A stretch of DNA of 64,000 nt from JAZSNL01 sp045536365. GTDB taxonomy: Bacteria > Bacillota_I > Bacilli_A > ML615J-28 > CAG-313. Below are positions 16,170 through 24,522 of this stretch, one piece after another. The notes under the pieces were generated by a model. That model saw only the letters and a list, made by a program, of their open reading frames with translations. It was not told the origin of the DNA and made no database searches. The stretch spans positions 27,348 to 91,347 of the forward strand of contig JAZSNL010000014.1 in NCBI GenBank assembly GCA_045536365.1, written 5' to 3'. The position numbers were made by a program, and so were the translations under genes. Position 1 is the stretch's first letter. Each line of letters opens with the position of its first letter.

Positions 16170-17393
16170 ATGACATTAGAACAAAGATTTTTAAAATACA
16201 TTTCAATAAACACTACTGCTGATGATACTTCAGGTAAAACACCTAGTTCAGATAATCAATTTATACTTGCGGATATATTAGTTGAGGAACTAAAACAACT
16301 AGGTATCAAAAATGCATATAGAGATGAATTCGCATATGTTTACGCTTATATCGAAGGCAATAAAAAAACCGATTTAACAATCGGATTATTAGCACATATG
16401 GATACTTCTCCTGATGCTTCAGGTGAAAATATTAAACCTAAAATAATTGAATCATATGATGGAAAAGATATATTAATTAATTCAGATTTAAATATGATTA
16501 TTTCTCCATCAGAATATCCTGAATTATCACAAAAAATCAATCATCGTATAATTGTAACTGACGGAACAACTCTACTTGGAGCTGATGATAAAGCAGGAAT
16601 TGCAATTGTAATGGATGTTGTAAAGAAAATAATGACTTCAAATGTAGATCATCCAAATATTATTATTACATTTACACCAGATGAAGAAATAGGTGAAGGA
16701 ACAAATCACTTTAATTATCAATATTATCAAGAACATAATTGTAATATTGCGTATACTATTGATGGAGATCAAATCGATCATATAAATTATGAAAACTTCA
16801 ACGCTGCTTCTGCTGTTGTTAATATCAACGGTTTTTCTATTCATCCAGGTTCTGCAAAGGGTAAAATGATTAATAGTATGTTACTTGCAATGGAATTTAA
16901 TGATTTATTACCAAAAAATATGTTGCCATCATTAACTGAAAACTATGAAGGTTTTTATCATTTAACTTATATTAATGGTGAAGTAGGTAAAACAACAATG
17001 GCTTATATTATTAGAAACCATGATTCTAACATGTTCAAAGAACAAAAAGAATTCTTTACAAAAGCTATTAACTTCATGAACGAAAAATATGGTAAAAACA
17101 CTTTTGAATTAACATTAAAAGATAGTTATTACAATATGAAAGAAATTGTAATGACAAAACCAGAAGTTTTAATTGTTCCAACAAAAGCTTTGGGAAGACA
17201 TAAAATTGAAGCAAAATTCACTCCAATTAGAGGAGGAACTGATGGAGCAAGACTTACATACTCAGGAATTATTTCTCCTAACCTAGGAACAGGTTGTGGT
17301 AATTTCCATGGTCCTTATGAATATGCTGATATTACTGATATGAATAAAATGTCAGAAGTATTAATTACATTATTAAAAATATATACTGAATAA
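16170..17393 (+). CDS. pepT: Peptidase T (tripeptide aminopeptidase)
   Basis: The 407-residue protein is a full-length M20B metallopeptidase. Zinc-binding and catalytic segments are LLAHMDTSPD (His76, Asp78), GADDKAG near 138, TPDEEIGEG near 170 and GNFHGPYE near 380. PepT removes the N-terminal residue of tripeptides in the cytosol, completing peptide degradation. The start follows AGGAGG. It is the last gene of the plus-strand block and ends in a strong terminator shared with the convergent gene. Confidence 0.96.
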   Translation: MTLEQRFLKYISINTTADDTSGKTPSSDNQFILADILVEELKQLGIKNAYRDEFAYVYAYIEGNKKTDLTIGLLAHMDTSPDASGENIKPKIIESYDGKDILINSDLNMIISPSEYPELSQKINHRIIVTDGTTLLGADDKAGIAIVMDVVKKIMTSNVDHPNIIITFTPDEEIGEGTNHFNYQYYQEHNCNIAYTIDGDQIDHINYENFNAASAVVNINGFSIHPGSAKGKMINSMLLAMEFNDLLPKNMLPSLTENYEGFYHLTYINGEVGKTTMAYIIRNHDSNMFKEQKEFFTKAINFMNEKYGKNTFELTLKDSYYNMKEIVMTKPEVLIVPTKALGRHKIEAKFTPIRGGTDGARLTYSGIISPNLGTGCGNFHGPYEYADITDMNKMSEVLITLLKIYTE

Positions 17394-17394
17394 A

Positions 17395-17430
17395 ACAAAA
17401 AACGTTTGAGAAATCAAACGTTTTTGTTTT
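17395..17430. terminator. Bidirectional terminator between pepT and the 77-codon gene
   Basis: The stem AAACGTTTGA-GAAA-TCAAACGTTT is flanked by A-rich and T-rich runs on both sides, so it can serve both convergent genes. Confidence 0.85.
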
Positions 17431-17434
17431 TTAA

Positions 17435-17668
17435 TTAGTCAAGCCAAAGAACAGGTTTATCTAATAAAATCATAATAATGTCTAGTAACCATAAAAATGG
17501 AATACCAACGATTAAAAGAACGATACCAAGAATTAATCCAAGATTATTTCCTTTATCTAAACTCTTACAAATACGATAAACTACCCAACAAATATCTAAA
17601 CCAGGTAAAGCTAAAATAAGTTTTACAAGTTTAGGAGCGTTATCAAAGAATTTAATTAAATCTTTCAT
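17435..17668 (-). CDS. Small membrane protein, unknown function
   Basis: The 77-residue protein has two hydrophobic segments (about 15-32 and 45-70) and an amphipathic N-terminus. The start follows AAGGAAGG with good spacing and lies one base after the stop codon of the pyrimidine phosphorylase gene, so they are co-transcribed. I do not recognise the family. Confidence 0.65.
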   Translation of the reverse strand: MKDLIKFFDNAPKLVKLILALPGLDICWVVYRICKSLDKGNNLGLILGIVLLIVGIPFLWLLDIIMILLDKPVLWLD

Positions 17669-17669
17669 T

Positions 17670-18989
17670 TTATTTTCCTTCCTTTCTTACAACTGCTATA
17701 ATCAATTGTTTACGATCAATTACTCGATCTTCAACAATAATAGCCTTATTTATCATATCAATGGCTTTATCAATATTTTTACCATTACCGTATAATTTTG
17801 CGATAACATCACCAGTTTCAAGTTTATCGCCTATTTTTTTATTTAGAATAATACCTACGCTATGATCAATTTCATCTTCTTTAGTCGCACGTCCTGCACC
17901 TAATAAAACAGAAGCTTCACCTAATGTTAACGCATCAATTTCCGATACATACACTTCTCTTTCATCTTCATAAATAAGTTCAATCACATCACTAGCTTGT
18001 TTAAATAAACTATAATCATCAATTACTCGAGTATCACCATGTTGATACTCAATCATTTGACGTAATTTTTCTAATCCTCTTCCATCTTTTATCGCATCCA
18101 TTGCCATTTTTTCTGCTTCTTCTTCAGTTTCTGCAAGTTTTGCGATTAAAAGAATTTCAGCTGTTAATTTAATACATAATTCTTCAAAGTCTTTCGGTCC
18201 TCTTCCATTTAAAGTTTCGATAGCTTCAATAACTTCTAAAGAATTACCTATTGCACAACCTAATGGTTGAGACATATCAGTAAGAGTCGCAACAGTTTCT
18301 TTATTAAAAGCCTCACCAATTCTTACCATTTGTTTAGCTAAACTTAAAGCAGATTCTTTATCTTTCATAAAAGCACCACTACCAACTTTAACATCTAAAA
18401 CAATATGATCAGCTCCGCTAGCTAACTTTTTAGACATAATTGATGATGCAATTAAACCTTCAGCTTCAATTGTGCCAGTAACATCTCTTAATGCATATAA
18501 TTTTTTATCAGCAGGAGCAATATTAGCAGTTTGACCTATAATAGCTAAACCTATTTCATTAACTTGTTTAATAAACTCTTCTCCTGTTAATTCAATTTTA
18601 AATCCTGGAATAGACTCTAACTTATCCAAAGTACCACCAGTATGGCCAAGTCCTCTTCCACTCATTTTAGCCATTTTAACTCCATAAACAGCTGCAAGTG
18701 GCGCAACAACTAAACTAGTCTTATCTCCAACACCACCAGTAGAGTGTTTATCAACTTTAACTCCTGATATTTCAGATAAATCAATAATATCACCACTATG
18801 CAACATTGCGTTAGTTAAATAGAACATTTCATCTGAATTCAATTCATTACAACAAATAGCCATTAATAACGCACTAACCTGATAATCAGGAATATTTCCT
18901 TTAACATATTCATCAATAAAAAATTCAATTTCTTCTTTTGTTAATGGAAAATTATTTCTCTTTTTATGGATAATATCGATCATTCTCAT
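17670..18989 (-). CDS. pdp: Pyrimidine-nucleoside phosphorylase
   Basis: About 439 residues. The phosphate-binding KHSTGGVGDK (near 80) and the SGRGLGHTGGTLDKLES signature (near 110) identify the thymidine/pyrimidine nucleoside phosphorylase family. The enzyme splits uridine, thymidine or deoxyuridine with phosphate into base and (deoxy)ribose-1-phosphate. The start is placed at ATG 18989, six bases after AGAGGTG; an upstream GTG would sit on the ribosome binding site. It works with deoC and deoD at 27093-28479 in nucleoside catabolism. The Gram-positive type with broad pyrimidine specificity is more likely than DeoA (inference). Confidence 0.93.
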   Translation of the reverse strand: MRMIDIIHKKRNNFPLTKEEIEFFIDEYVKGNIPDYQVSALLMAICCNELNSDEMFYLTNAMLHSGDIIDLSEISGVKVDKHSTGGVGDKTSLVVAPLAAVYGVKMAKMSGRGLGHTGGTLDKLESIPGFKIELTGEEFIKQVNEIGLAIIGQTANIAPADKKLYALRDVTGTIEAEGLIASSIMSKKLASGADHIVLDVKVGSGAFMKDKESALSLAKQMVRIGEAFNKETVATLTDMSQPLGCAIGNSLEVIEAIETLNGRGPKDFEELCIKLTAEILLIAKLAETEEEAEKMAMDAIKDGRGLEKLRQMIEYQHGDTRVIDDYSLFKQASDVIELIYEDEREVYVSEIDALTLGEASVLLGAGRATKEDEIDHSVGIILNKKIGDKLETGDVIAKLYGNGKNIDKAIDMINKAIIVEDRVIDRKQLIIAVVRKEGK

Positions 18990-19034
18990 ATTATTCACCT
19001 CTTATAATTTTATTTTTCAATTTTCTAATTATGA

Positions 19035-19505
19035 CTAGGCTCTTTCATAAATTTCAAAAGTCATTCCATTTCCTTTTGTTTTTCCGATTAAATCAAATTC
19101 TTCTAAAGGTATATTCAAGAAGACATCTCCTTCATATACTTCATGAATTCTAGTCAAATATATTCTTTCTACACGATGAACTAATGATTCATAAACACTT
19201 TTCCCACCAATAATAATTAATTCTTTATTATTATTTTCATATTCATCTAGTAAAGCATCTAAATCTTCTACGATAATACCCCCACTAGGTAATTCACTTT
19301 CATATGTTAAAACATAATTAATTCTATTTGGTAAAGGGTGAGATAATCTATTTACTATTGATAAATAAGTATTATATCCCATTAAAACAGCTTTACCTAA
19401 AGTTATTTTTTTAAAATATTTTAAATCTTCAGGTTTATGCCATGGTAATTGATTACCATTACCAATTAAATTATGTTCATCCATTGCAACAATTAACGAA
19501 ATCAT
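19035..19505 (-). CDS. folA: Dihydrofolate reductase
   Basis: The 156-residue protein is of standard DHFR length. SLIVAMDEHNLIGNGNQLPWH is the N-terminal fold, PEDLKYFKKIT carries the catalytic acidic residue, and IIGGKSVYE is the NADPH-binding loop. It regenerates tetrahydrofolate from dihydrofolate with NADPH. The start overlaps the thyA stop by one base, so folate regeneration is coupled to the thymidylate synthase that consumes it. No resistance-type changes can be judged by eye. Confidence 0.96.
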   Translation of the reverse strand: MISLIVAMDEHNLIGNGNQLPWHKPEDLKYFKKITLGKAVLMGYNTYLSIVNRLSHPLPNRINYVLTYESELPSGGIIVEDLDALLDEYENNNKELIIIGGKSVYESLVHRVERIYLTRIHEVYEGDVFLNIPLEEFDLIGKTKGNGMTFEIYERA

Positions 19506-20383
19506 TATACTGCTACCTTTCCCTTAATTCTTCCATGAGGATGATAATCAACTAATTCAAAATCCTCATATTTAAAATCTTCAATATTTTCAACTTTTCT
19601 TAATATTTTCATCTTAGGTAATTCTCTAGGCTCTCTTGATAATTGTAAATTAATTTGTTCAAGATGATTTGAATAAATATGTGCATCACCAATTGTATGA
19701 ACAAATTCACCTACCTCAAGACCAGTTACATGAGCTACCATCATTGTTAATAATGCATATGAAGCAATATTAAAAGGTACACCTAAGAAAATATCACCTG
19801 ATCTTTGATATAACATACAAGATAATTTATTATCAGAAACATAAAATTGGAACATCATATGACAAGGAGGTAATGCCATTTGATCAATAACAAGTGGATT
19901 CCACGCAACAACAATTAATCTTCTAGATGTTGGATTTTCTTTAATTTGTTGAATTACTCGTTTTAATTGGTCCACTTCAAAAGCATCAACTCCAAAAGCT
20001 CTCCATTGTTTACCATATACAGGACCTAAATCAGCATGTTTTGCTGCAAACTCTTCATCATCAATAACTTTTTGAACATATTCTTCCATTGTTTCACCTT
20101 GATAATCAGGGCTCTTACAATAAATTTCATATGGCCATTCATTCCAAATTTTAACTCCATTTAAACATAAAGGTCTAATATTAGTTTCACCACTTAAAAA
20201 CCATAATAATTCATGGATTATTGATTTCAAATGAACTTTTTTAGTTGTTAATAAAGGAAAACCTTCACTTAAATCATATCTTGATTGGCATCCAAAATAT
20301 GATATTGTACCTGTTCCAGTTCTATCTTCTTTTTTTGTTCCCTTTTCTAATACTAATCGACATAAGTCTAAATACTGTTTCAT
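19505..20383 (-). CDS. thyA: Thymidylate synthase (ThyA type)
   Basis: About 292 residues. The catalytic LPPCHMMFQFY motif with the nucleophilic Cys and the RSGDIFLGVPFNIASYA segment identify ThyA, which makes dTMP from dUMP using methylene-tetrahydrofolate. The start is taken at ATG 20381-20383, six bases after AAGGTG; the GTG three codons upstream overlaps the ribosome binding site. The 292 residues are longer than the 264-residue E. coli type, matching the longer Gram-positive forms with an insertion after the N-terminal region. It is the first gene of the thyA-folA pair. Confidence 0.96.
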   Translation of the reverse strand: MKQYLDLCRLVLEKGTKKEDRTGTGTISYFGCQSRYDLSEGFPLLTTKKVHLKSIIHELLWFLSGETNIRPLCLNGVKIWNEWPYEIYCKSPDYQGETMEEYVQKVIDDEEFAAKHADLGPVYGKQWRAFGVDAFEVDQLKRVIQQIKENPTSRRLIVVAWNPLVIDQMALPPCHMMFQFYVSDNKLSCMLYQRSGDIFLGVPFNIASYALLTMMVAHVTGLEVGEFVHTIGDAHIYSNHLEQINLQLSREPRELPKMKILRKVENIEDFKYEDFELVDYHPHGRIKGKVAV

Positions 20384-20454
20384 ATAATTCACCTTCTTTA
20401 ATTATTATAACATATTTTTTATTTTATTTCATTAATTTAACATTATAAGAAAGA

Positions 20455-20488
20455 AAAAAAGTTAAAGAATAATCTTTAACTTTTTTAT
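20455..20488 (-). terminator. Terminator of the ssb gene
   Basis: The hairpin AAGTTAAAGA-ATAA-TCTTTAACTT is flanked by A/T runs. It lies just after the ssb stop on the minus strand. Confidence 0.85.
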
Positions 20489-20499
20489 AAAAATCCTCT

Positions 20500-20880
20500 T
20501 TAAACATTATCAACATTTACACCATCAGGATCCTTTGTTTTTCCTGTAACACTGATAAAAAATACTCTTTCCGCAACCAATTCTAATGTCTGAATTCTTT
20601 TTACAGATTGTTCATCACCATTAAATACAACATCCTTTGACTTACTAGTCAATCTTCCCCTAATTCCTATCATATCACCTTTTCTACAATACTCACAAGT
20701 ACTAGATGCAATTGCATCCCATAAATAACAACTAATGAAATCATATTCATATTTACCTTCACTATTTTTAAATGGTTTCATTACCGCTAAAGTAACAGTT
20801 GAAAAATTAAATCCTTGTTCAGAACTTTTCATAGTTGGTGTTTCAACCACACGTCCAACTAAGACTACATTATTTAACAT
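20500..20880 (-). CDS. Single-stranded DNA-binding protein (short Ssb paralogue)
   Basis: The 126-residue protein begins with MLNNVVLVGRV, the typical OB-fold opening, and has FNFSTVTLAV and FISCYLWDAIA in the expected strands. The C-terminal tail after the OB fold is very short and ends GVNVDNV, lacking the acidic DDDIPF-like tip that recruits repair proteins. It therefore resembles SsbB or other accessory Ssbs rather than the main replicative protein. It has its own strong promoter (TTGACT/17/TATAAT) and terminator, and stands alone rather than between rpsF and rpsR. A role in DNA uptake or as a regulated accessory is possible but not shown. Confidence 0.86.
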   Translation of the reverse strand: MLNNVVLVGRVVETPTMKSSEQGFNFSTVTLAVMKPFKNSEGKYEYDFISCYLWDAIASSTCEYCRKGDMIGIRGRLTSKSKDVVFNGDEQSVKRIQTLELVAERVFFISVTGKTKDPDGVNVDNV

Positions 20881-20905
20881 ATAATTCCCCCCTTGAAGTA
20901 AGGAA

Positions 20906-20934
20906 ATTATATATTAAACTCATAATTTAGTCAA
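20906..20934 (-). promoter_or_regulatory. Sigma-A promoter of ssb
   Basis: TTGACT (20934-20929) and TATAAT (20911-20906) are 17 bp apart. The ribosome binding site AAGGGGGG lies at 20887-20894. The rest of the 163-bp divergent gap (20881-21043) is AT-rich, with no recognised sigma-A site facing the ger operon. Confidence 0.85.
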
Positions 20935-21043
20935 ACTAGAAAAAATAGTAAAATAGATATAAAATATTCCATTTTGTGAAAAAAAGTTCAATTTTAATAT
21001 AAAAAATAAAATATTTTAATTTTATTAATTTCATTTTAACAAA

Positions 21044-22108
21044 ATGTATTTATTTAGTAAATTTGGTAAAAATATAGATATGAAAAATACTGATAAACAA
21101 ACAATGTTAAAAATCTTATTTATAAATTCAATTTTAATAATTTTTACTAATGCGATAACAATGTCAAACTTGTTAATCAAACAAATACCATCAATGGCTA
21201 TTTTTATACCAGCAATCACTTTAATTATCTTGCTTCTACTTAGTTTTTTCTTACCAAAGTTTAAAAAATCTATTCTAAAATATGTGAATAAAAACATCTT
21301 TATAAAAATTGTTTTAATAATTTATTTAACTTTATCAACTCTCTTTATTTTAACTAGTTGTTTTAATTTAATATCTAGATTCTTTTACATTAAAACTCCT
21401 ATTTTTTTAATTATTTTAACAACCGTTTTAGGAATGGTATTTTTATCAAAAATGCCATTAAATAGAATGTTAAACTTATTCTTATTTATATTAATCTTAG
21501 TAGTTTTATATAATTTCTTAAAATTTATAACCATTTCTAAAGGAACATCTTTAATAATTGATGATATTGATTTTAATTCTAATCCTATTTTAATAATCCT
21601 TAGCACAATATTTCCATATTTAGATACACTAATATTATATCTTTTTATTTCTGATAGTAAACCATTAATGAATAAAAAAACATTTATTTATTCTTCTATA
21701 ATTATTACCTTTTTTACTACTTACAGTATCCTCGAAAACTTTTTATATTTACCACCTACAATTTTATCAAAAATGTTCTATCCGGTCTTATTTAAATATA
21801 AAGCACTTGCAGGGGGAAAATATTTTGATAATTTAACAAATATTTTATTTACTGATACTATTATTTTAATTTTATTCAAAGGCGCAATTAATTTATATAC
21901 TTTAAGAATATTACTCAACTTAAAACATAAATCTAATGTTTTTGTTTCTTTTACAATAGTTTTTACTTTATTATTAACAGGTATTTATTATTTAAAACTA
22001 CTAGAAGTAAATTTAGTTTTAATATTAGGTTATATTTTAAGTGGTTTATTGTTTATATTCTATTTTTATTTAATCTATTTAAAAAGGAAGGTGAAAGATC
22101 TTGTATAA
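21044..22108 (+). CDS. Spore germination permease, GerAB/GerKB family
   Basis: The 354-residue protein has about ten membrane helices and belongs to the endospore germination permease family (APC superfamily), judged by its helix pattern and operon partners. GerB proteins sit in the spore inner membrane and bind the germinant. The ORF begins at ATG 21044 with no clear ribosome binding site; ATG 21080 (MKNTDKQ) is another candidate start with only a weak GGTAAA upstream. It is the first gene of a B-A-C ordered ger operon and overlaps the next gene by 8 bp. No sigma-A promoter is visible upstream, in keeping with forespore-specific transcription, although I could not identify a convincing sigma-G site. 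Confidence 0.82.
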   Translation: MYLFSKFGKNIDMKNTDKQTMLKILFINSILIIFTNAITMSNLLIKQIPSMAIFIPAITLIILLLLSFFLPKFKKSILKYVNKNIFIKIVLIIYLTLSTLFILTSCFNLISRFFYIKTPIFLIILTTVLGMVFLSKMPLNRMLNLFLFILILVVLYNFLKFITISKGTSLIIDDIDFNSNPILIILSTIFPYLDTLILYLFISDSKPLMNKKTFIYSSIIITFFTTYSILENFLYLPPTILSKMFYPVLFKYKALAGGKYFDNLTNILFTDTIILILFKGAINLYTLRILLNLKHKSNVFVSFTIVFTLLLTGIYYLKLLEVNLVLILGYILSGLLFIFYFYLIYLKRKVKDLV

Positions 22109-23456
22109 AGAGATAATAAATAATCTTTCAAATAGAGATGAAATAATAAATTGTAAAGTTAAGATTGATGACTTAGAAGGAACTATTTTTTATATTCCTG
22201 ATATGGCTGATATAAAAAAGTTTAATGATTATTATTTACAAAAAATAAATAATCAAAACTATCAAACATTAGATACAGTTATACCTGGTATTGTTCAAAA
22301 AATTAAACTATATACAACTAATCATTTTAATGTATTACTTGCTTCAGGAAATTTAATTTTAATAATTAATGATATTAGTTATTCTTTTAACCTTCGTTCT
22401 ACCGCAAAACGAAGTATTGGTAAAAGTGAATTTGATCCTATTAATCTATTTGAGTCAGGTGATGGATTTACTGAATCAGCAAATGATAATATTGCTTTAA
22501 TAAAACAAAGAATAAAAAGCGAATCACTAAATGTCGTTAAATTTGAATTAGGTGATCTATCTTCAAATGTCACTTTTGTTGTATGTTTAAAAGATACAAT
22601 GAAAGAAGATTATTATAAATCTATTATCGAAACACTATCATCTTCTTCTTTAACTTCTAGTAATTCTATTAACGATATTAATAATTTATTTCAAAAAGAC
22701 GCTTTAGTACCTTTAGTTCATAATACAGGATCCCCTAATACTTTTATTGATTGTATTTTAAAAGGTAAAGTTGGAATTATTGTTGATAATTGTCCTGTTA
22801 CCGCAATTTTACCAGGCACAATGTTATTGTTTACATCAAACAAAGCTGAAGTTAACGCTCCAAAATATTTTACTATTTTTAATCGATTATTCATTTGGAC
22901 TTTTTATTTTATTTCAATTTTTTCTCTTGGTCTTTTTACCGCAATCGTTAATTTTCATCCAAATGATTTATTATTAACTCTTATTTCTAATATACAATTA
23001 TCAGATAAAGGAACTTCATTTTCAATGATTTTAGAAATATTAATAGTTTTATTTTTATTTGAATTTTATCGGTTAACTGTAAGTAGATCTCCAAATAACT
23101 TTGTTCAAAATATTGTTATTATCTTTGGAGGTGTCTTTATCGGACAAAATGCGATAAGTAGTGGGTTAGTTGGTTCTTTAGCTCTTATGCTTGCATCTTT
23201 AAGTTATATCGCTGGATTTGGTCTTACTAATAATCCTCATTTTATAACATCTATTAATATTTTTAGATTATTTATTATTATTTTGTCTTATGGAATGGGA
23301 TTAATAGGTTTTATTGTATCTTCTTTAATTGTAACATCTTACTTGTTTAATTTAGATTCAACTAAAGTTCCGTATATGGAACCATTTACTCCTGCTGTAT
23401 TTAGAAGAATTAAAGAATTCTTTATACCTAAAAACCATATGAGGGAAATATCATGA
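22101..23456 (+). CDS. Spore germination protein, GerAA/GerKA family
   Basis: The 451-residue protein has a soluble N-terminal part (about 1-230), then LVHNTGSPNTFIDCILKGKVGIIVDNCPVTAILPG, a GerA hallmark, and four or five C-terminal membrane helices with FGGVFIGQNAISSGLV. GerA forms a nutrient-gated channel in the spore inner membrane with GerB and GerC. The start codon is TTG at 22101, eight bases after AAGGAAGGTG and inside the end of the upstream gene. The stop TGA overlaps the next ATG (ATGA at 23453-23456), showing tight coupling and that TGA is a stop in this genome. Confidence 0.92.
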   Translation: MYKEIINNLSNRDEIINCKVKIDDLEGTIFYIPDMADIKKFNDYYLQKINNQNYQTLDTVIPGIVQKIKLYTTNHFNVLLASGNLILIINDISYSFNLRSTAKRSIGKSEFDPINLFESGDGFTESANDNIALIKQRIKSESLNVVKFELGDLSSNVTFVVCLKDTMKEDYYKSIIETLSSSSLTSSNSINDINNLFQKDALVPLVHNTGSPNTFIDCILKGKVGIIVDNCPVTAILPGTMLLFTSNKAEVNAPKYFTIFNRLFIWTFYFISIFSLGLFTAIVNFHPNDLLLTLISNIQLSDKGTSFSMILEILIVLFLFEFYRLTVSRSPNNFVQNIVIIFGGVFIGQNAISSGLVGSLALMLASLSYIAGFGLTNNPHFITSINIFRLFIIILSYGMGLIGFIVSSLIVTSYLFNLDSTKVPYMEPFTPAVFRRIKEFFIPKNHMREIS

Positions 23457-24490
23457 AAAAATTATTAATATTAGTTACTATTATTACATCAATGTATTCT
23501 CTTCAAAGAATTAATGATTATTCTGAATTATCAGAAATGATTTTTGTTAATAGTATGGCTGTTGACTATGATAAGGAAAAAAATGAATTCATTGTTTATT
23601 TTTATGTTTTAAATAACTACAACCTCGCAATACCACAAATATCTTCAAGTAATAATGAAGACGAATCATATGTTAATATTGGAAGAGGTAAATCTATTGA
23701 TGAAGCAATTAATCATATAAAAAATAATTCTAATCTTCATTATCATTTTTCTAATACACAAACTTTTATTATTAAAGATACCTTTTGTGTAAAAAACAAC
23801 TTAGAAGAACTTTGTCATTATATTTTAAATAGTAATGATGTTGTTCCTAATGCGGTAATATTTTTTACTAATGATAAAATAGAAGAAATTTATCAAATTA
23901 CAACATACTCACAAACTTCTTCTTATTTTACTTTAATTGTAAACAGTATGACGCAAAATGATTATTTAAAAGTATATTTTAATGAATTATGTAAAGATAT
24001 CTTAACAAATAATTATACTGCTATTTACCCTTATATCAAACTACATGAAGATGTTTTAATTGAATATGATGAACCACAAAAAAGTATTGCTGTAGACGGG
24101 ATATCAGTATTAAATAATAATACTCCTCAATTTTATAGTTTTAAAGATTATCCTTATTTTATATGGTTAAATCCCCTTTCTAATACTACTCAAACTTTTC
24201 ATTTTGGTTCATTTAAAGTAAATGAATATAAAATAAAGAAAAGATATGTTAATAACAAATTTAGAATATCAATTCATATTAGTTTTTATCTTACAACCAA
24301 TCCTTTAAACATTACCGAAAAAGATGCTCTTCCAATGTTGTATAAAGAAATAAAGGAAGAATTATTAGAAATTATTAATTTATCAATTACTACTAATAAT
24401 GATTTTTTTAATGTTAGCCATAAATCATTTGATAAATTAAATTATAAAAATGCTGAATATGAATTTTATATTAATAAAAAAAAGCAATAA
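23453..24490 (+). CDS. Spore germination protein, Ger(x)C family, without lipobox cysteine
   Basis: The 345-residue protein is the C subunit by position and by the NDYSELSEMIFVNSMAVDYD segment, which aligns with the conserved start of mature GerC proteins. GerC homologues are normally lipoproteins with CWD or a similar motif right after the signal peptide. Here the leader MKKLLILVTIITSMYSLQR has no cysteine. The first cysteine is around residue 109 (TFCVKN), far too late for a lipobox. The protein could be held by its uncleaved leader or by GerA/GerB. It overlaps gerA by four bases, and its stop lies in the shared terminator hairpin. Confidence 0.82.
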   Translation: MKKLLILVTIITSMYSLQRINDYSELSEMIFVNSMAVDYDKEKNEFIVYFYVLNNYNLAIPQISSSNNEDESYVNIGRGKSIDEAINHIKNNSNLHYHFSNTQTFIIKDTFCVKNNLEELCHYILNSNDVVPNAVIFFTNDKIEEIYQITTYSQTSSYFTLIVNSMTQNDYLKVYFNELCKDILTNNYTAIYPYIKLHEDVLIEYDEPQKSIAVDGISVLNNNTPQFYSFKDYPYFIWLNPLSNTTQTFHFGSFKVNEYKIKKRYVNNKFRISIHISFYLTTNPLNITEKDALPMLYKEIKEELLEIINLSITTNNDFFNVSHKSFDKLNYKNAEYEFYINKKKQ

Positions 24491-24522
24491 AGGAACTATT
24501 GTTCACTATTATTGCTTTTTAA
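24478..24522. terminator. Bidirectional terminator between gerC and the M16 peptidase
   Basis: AAAAAGCAATAA pairs with TTATTGCTTTTT around an 18-base loop that contains the M16 peptidase stop codon. A/T runs lie on both sides. Confidence 0.8.

Noticed and set aside
13621..17393. Possible genomic island integrated at the tRNA-Leu 3' end
   Set aside because: I found no second copy of the tRNA 3' sequence downstream and no integrase; the tRNA has its own terminator and pepT is a housekeeping gene.
22101..23456. Code 4 (TGA as Trp) because of the AT-rich, mycoplasma-like composition
   Set aside because: TGA ends gerA and the YmfF-like gene in standard ATGA overlaps, and Trp is written TGG in the genes checked.
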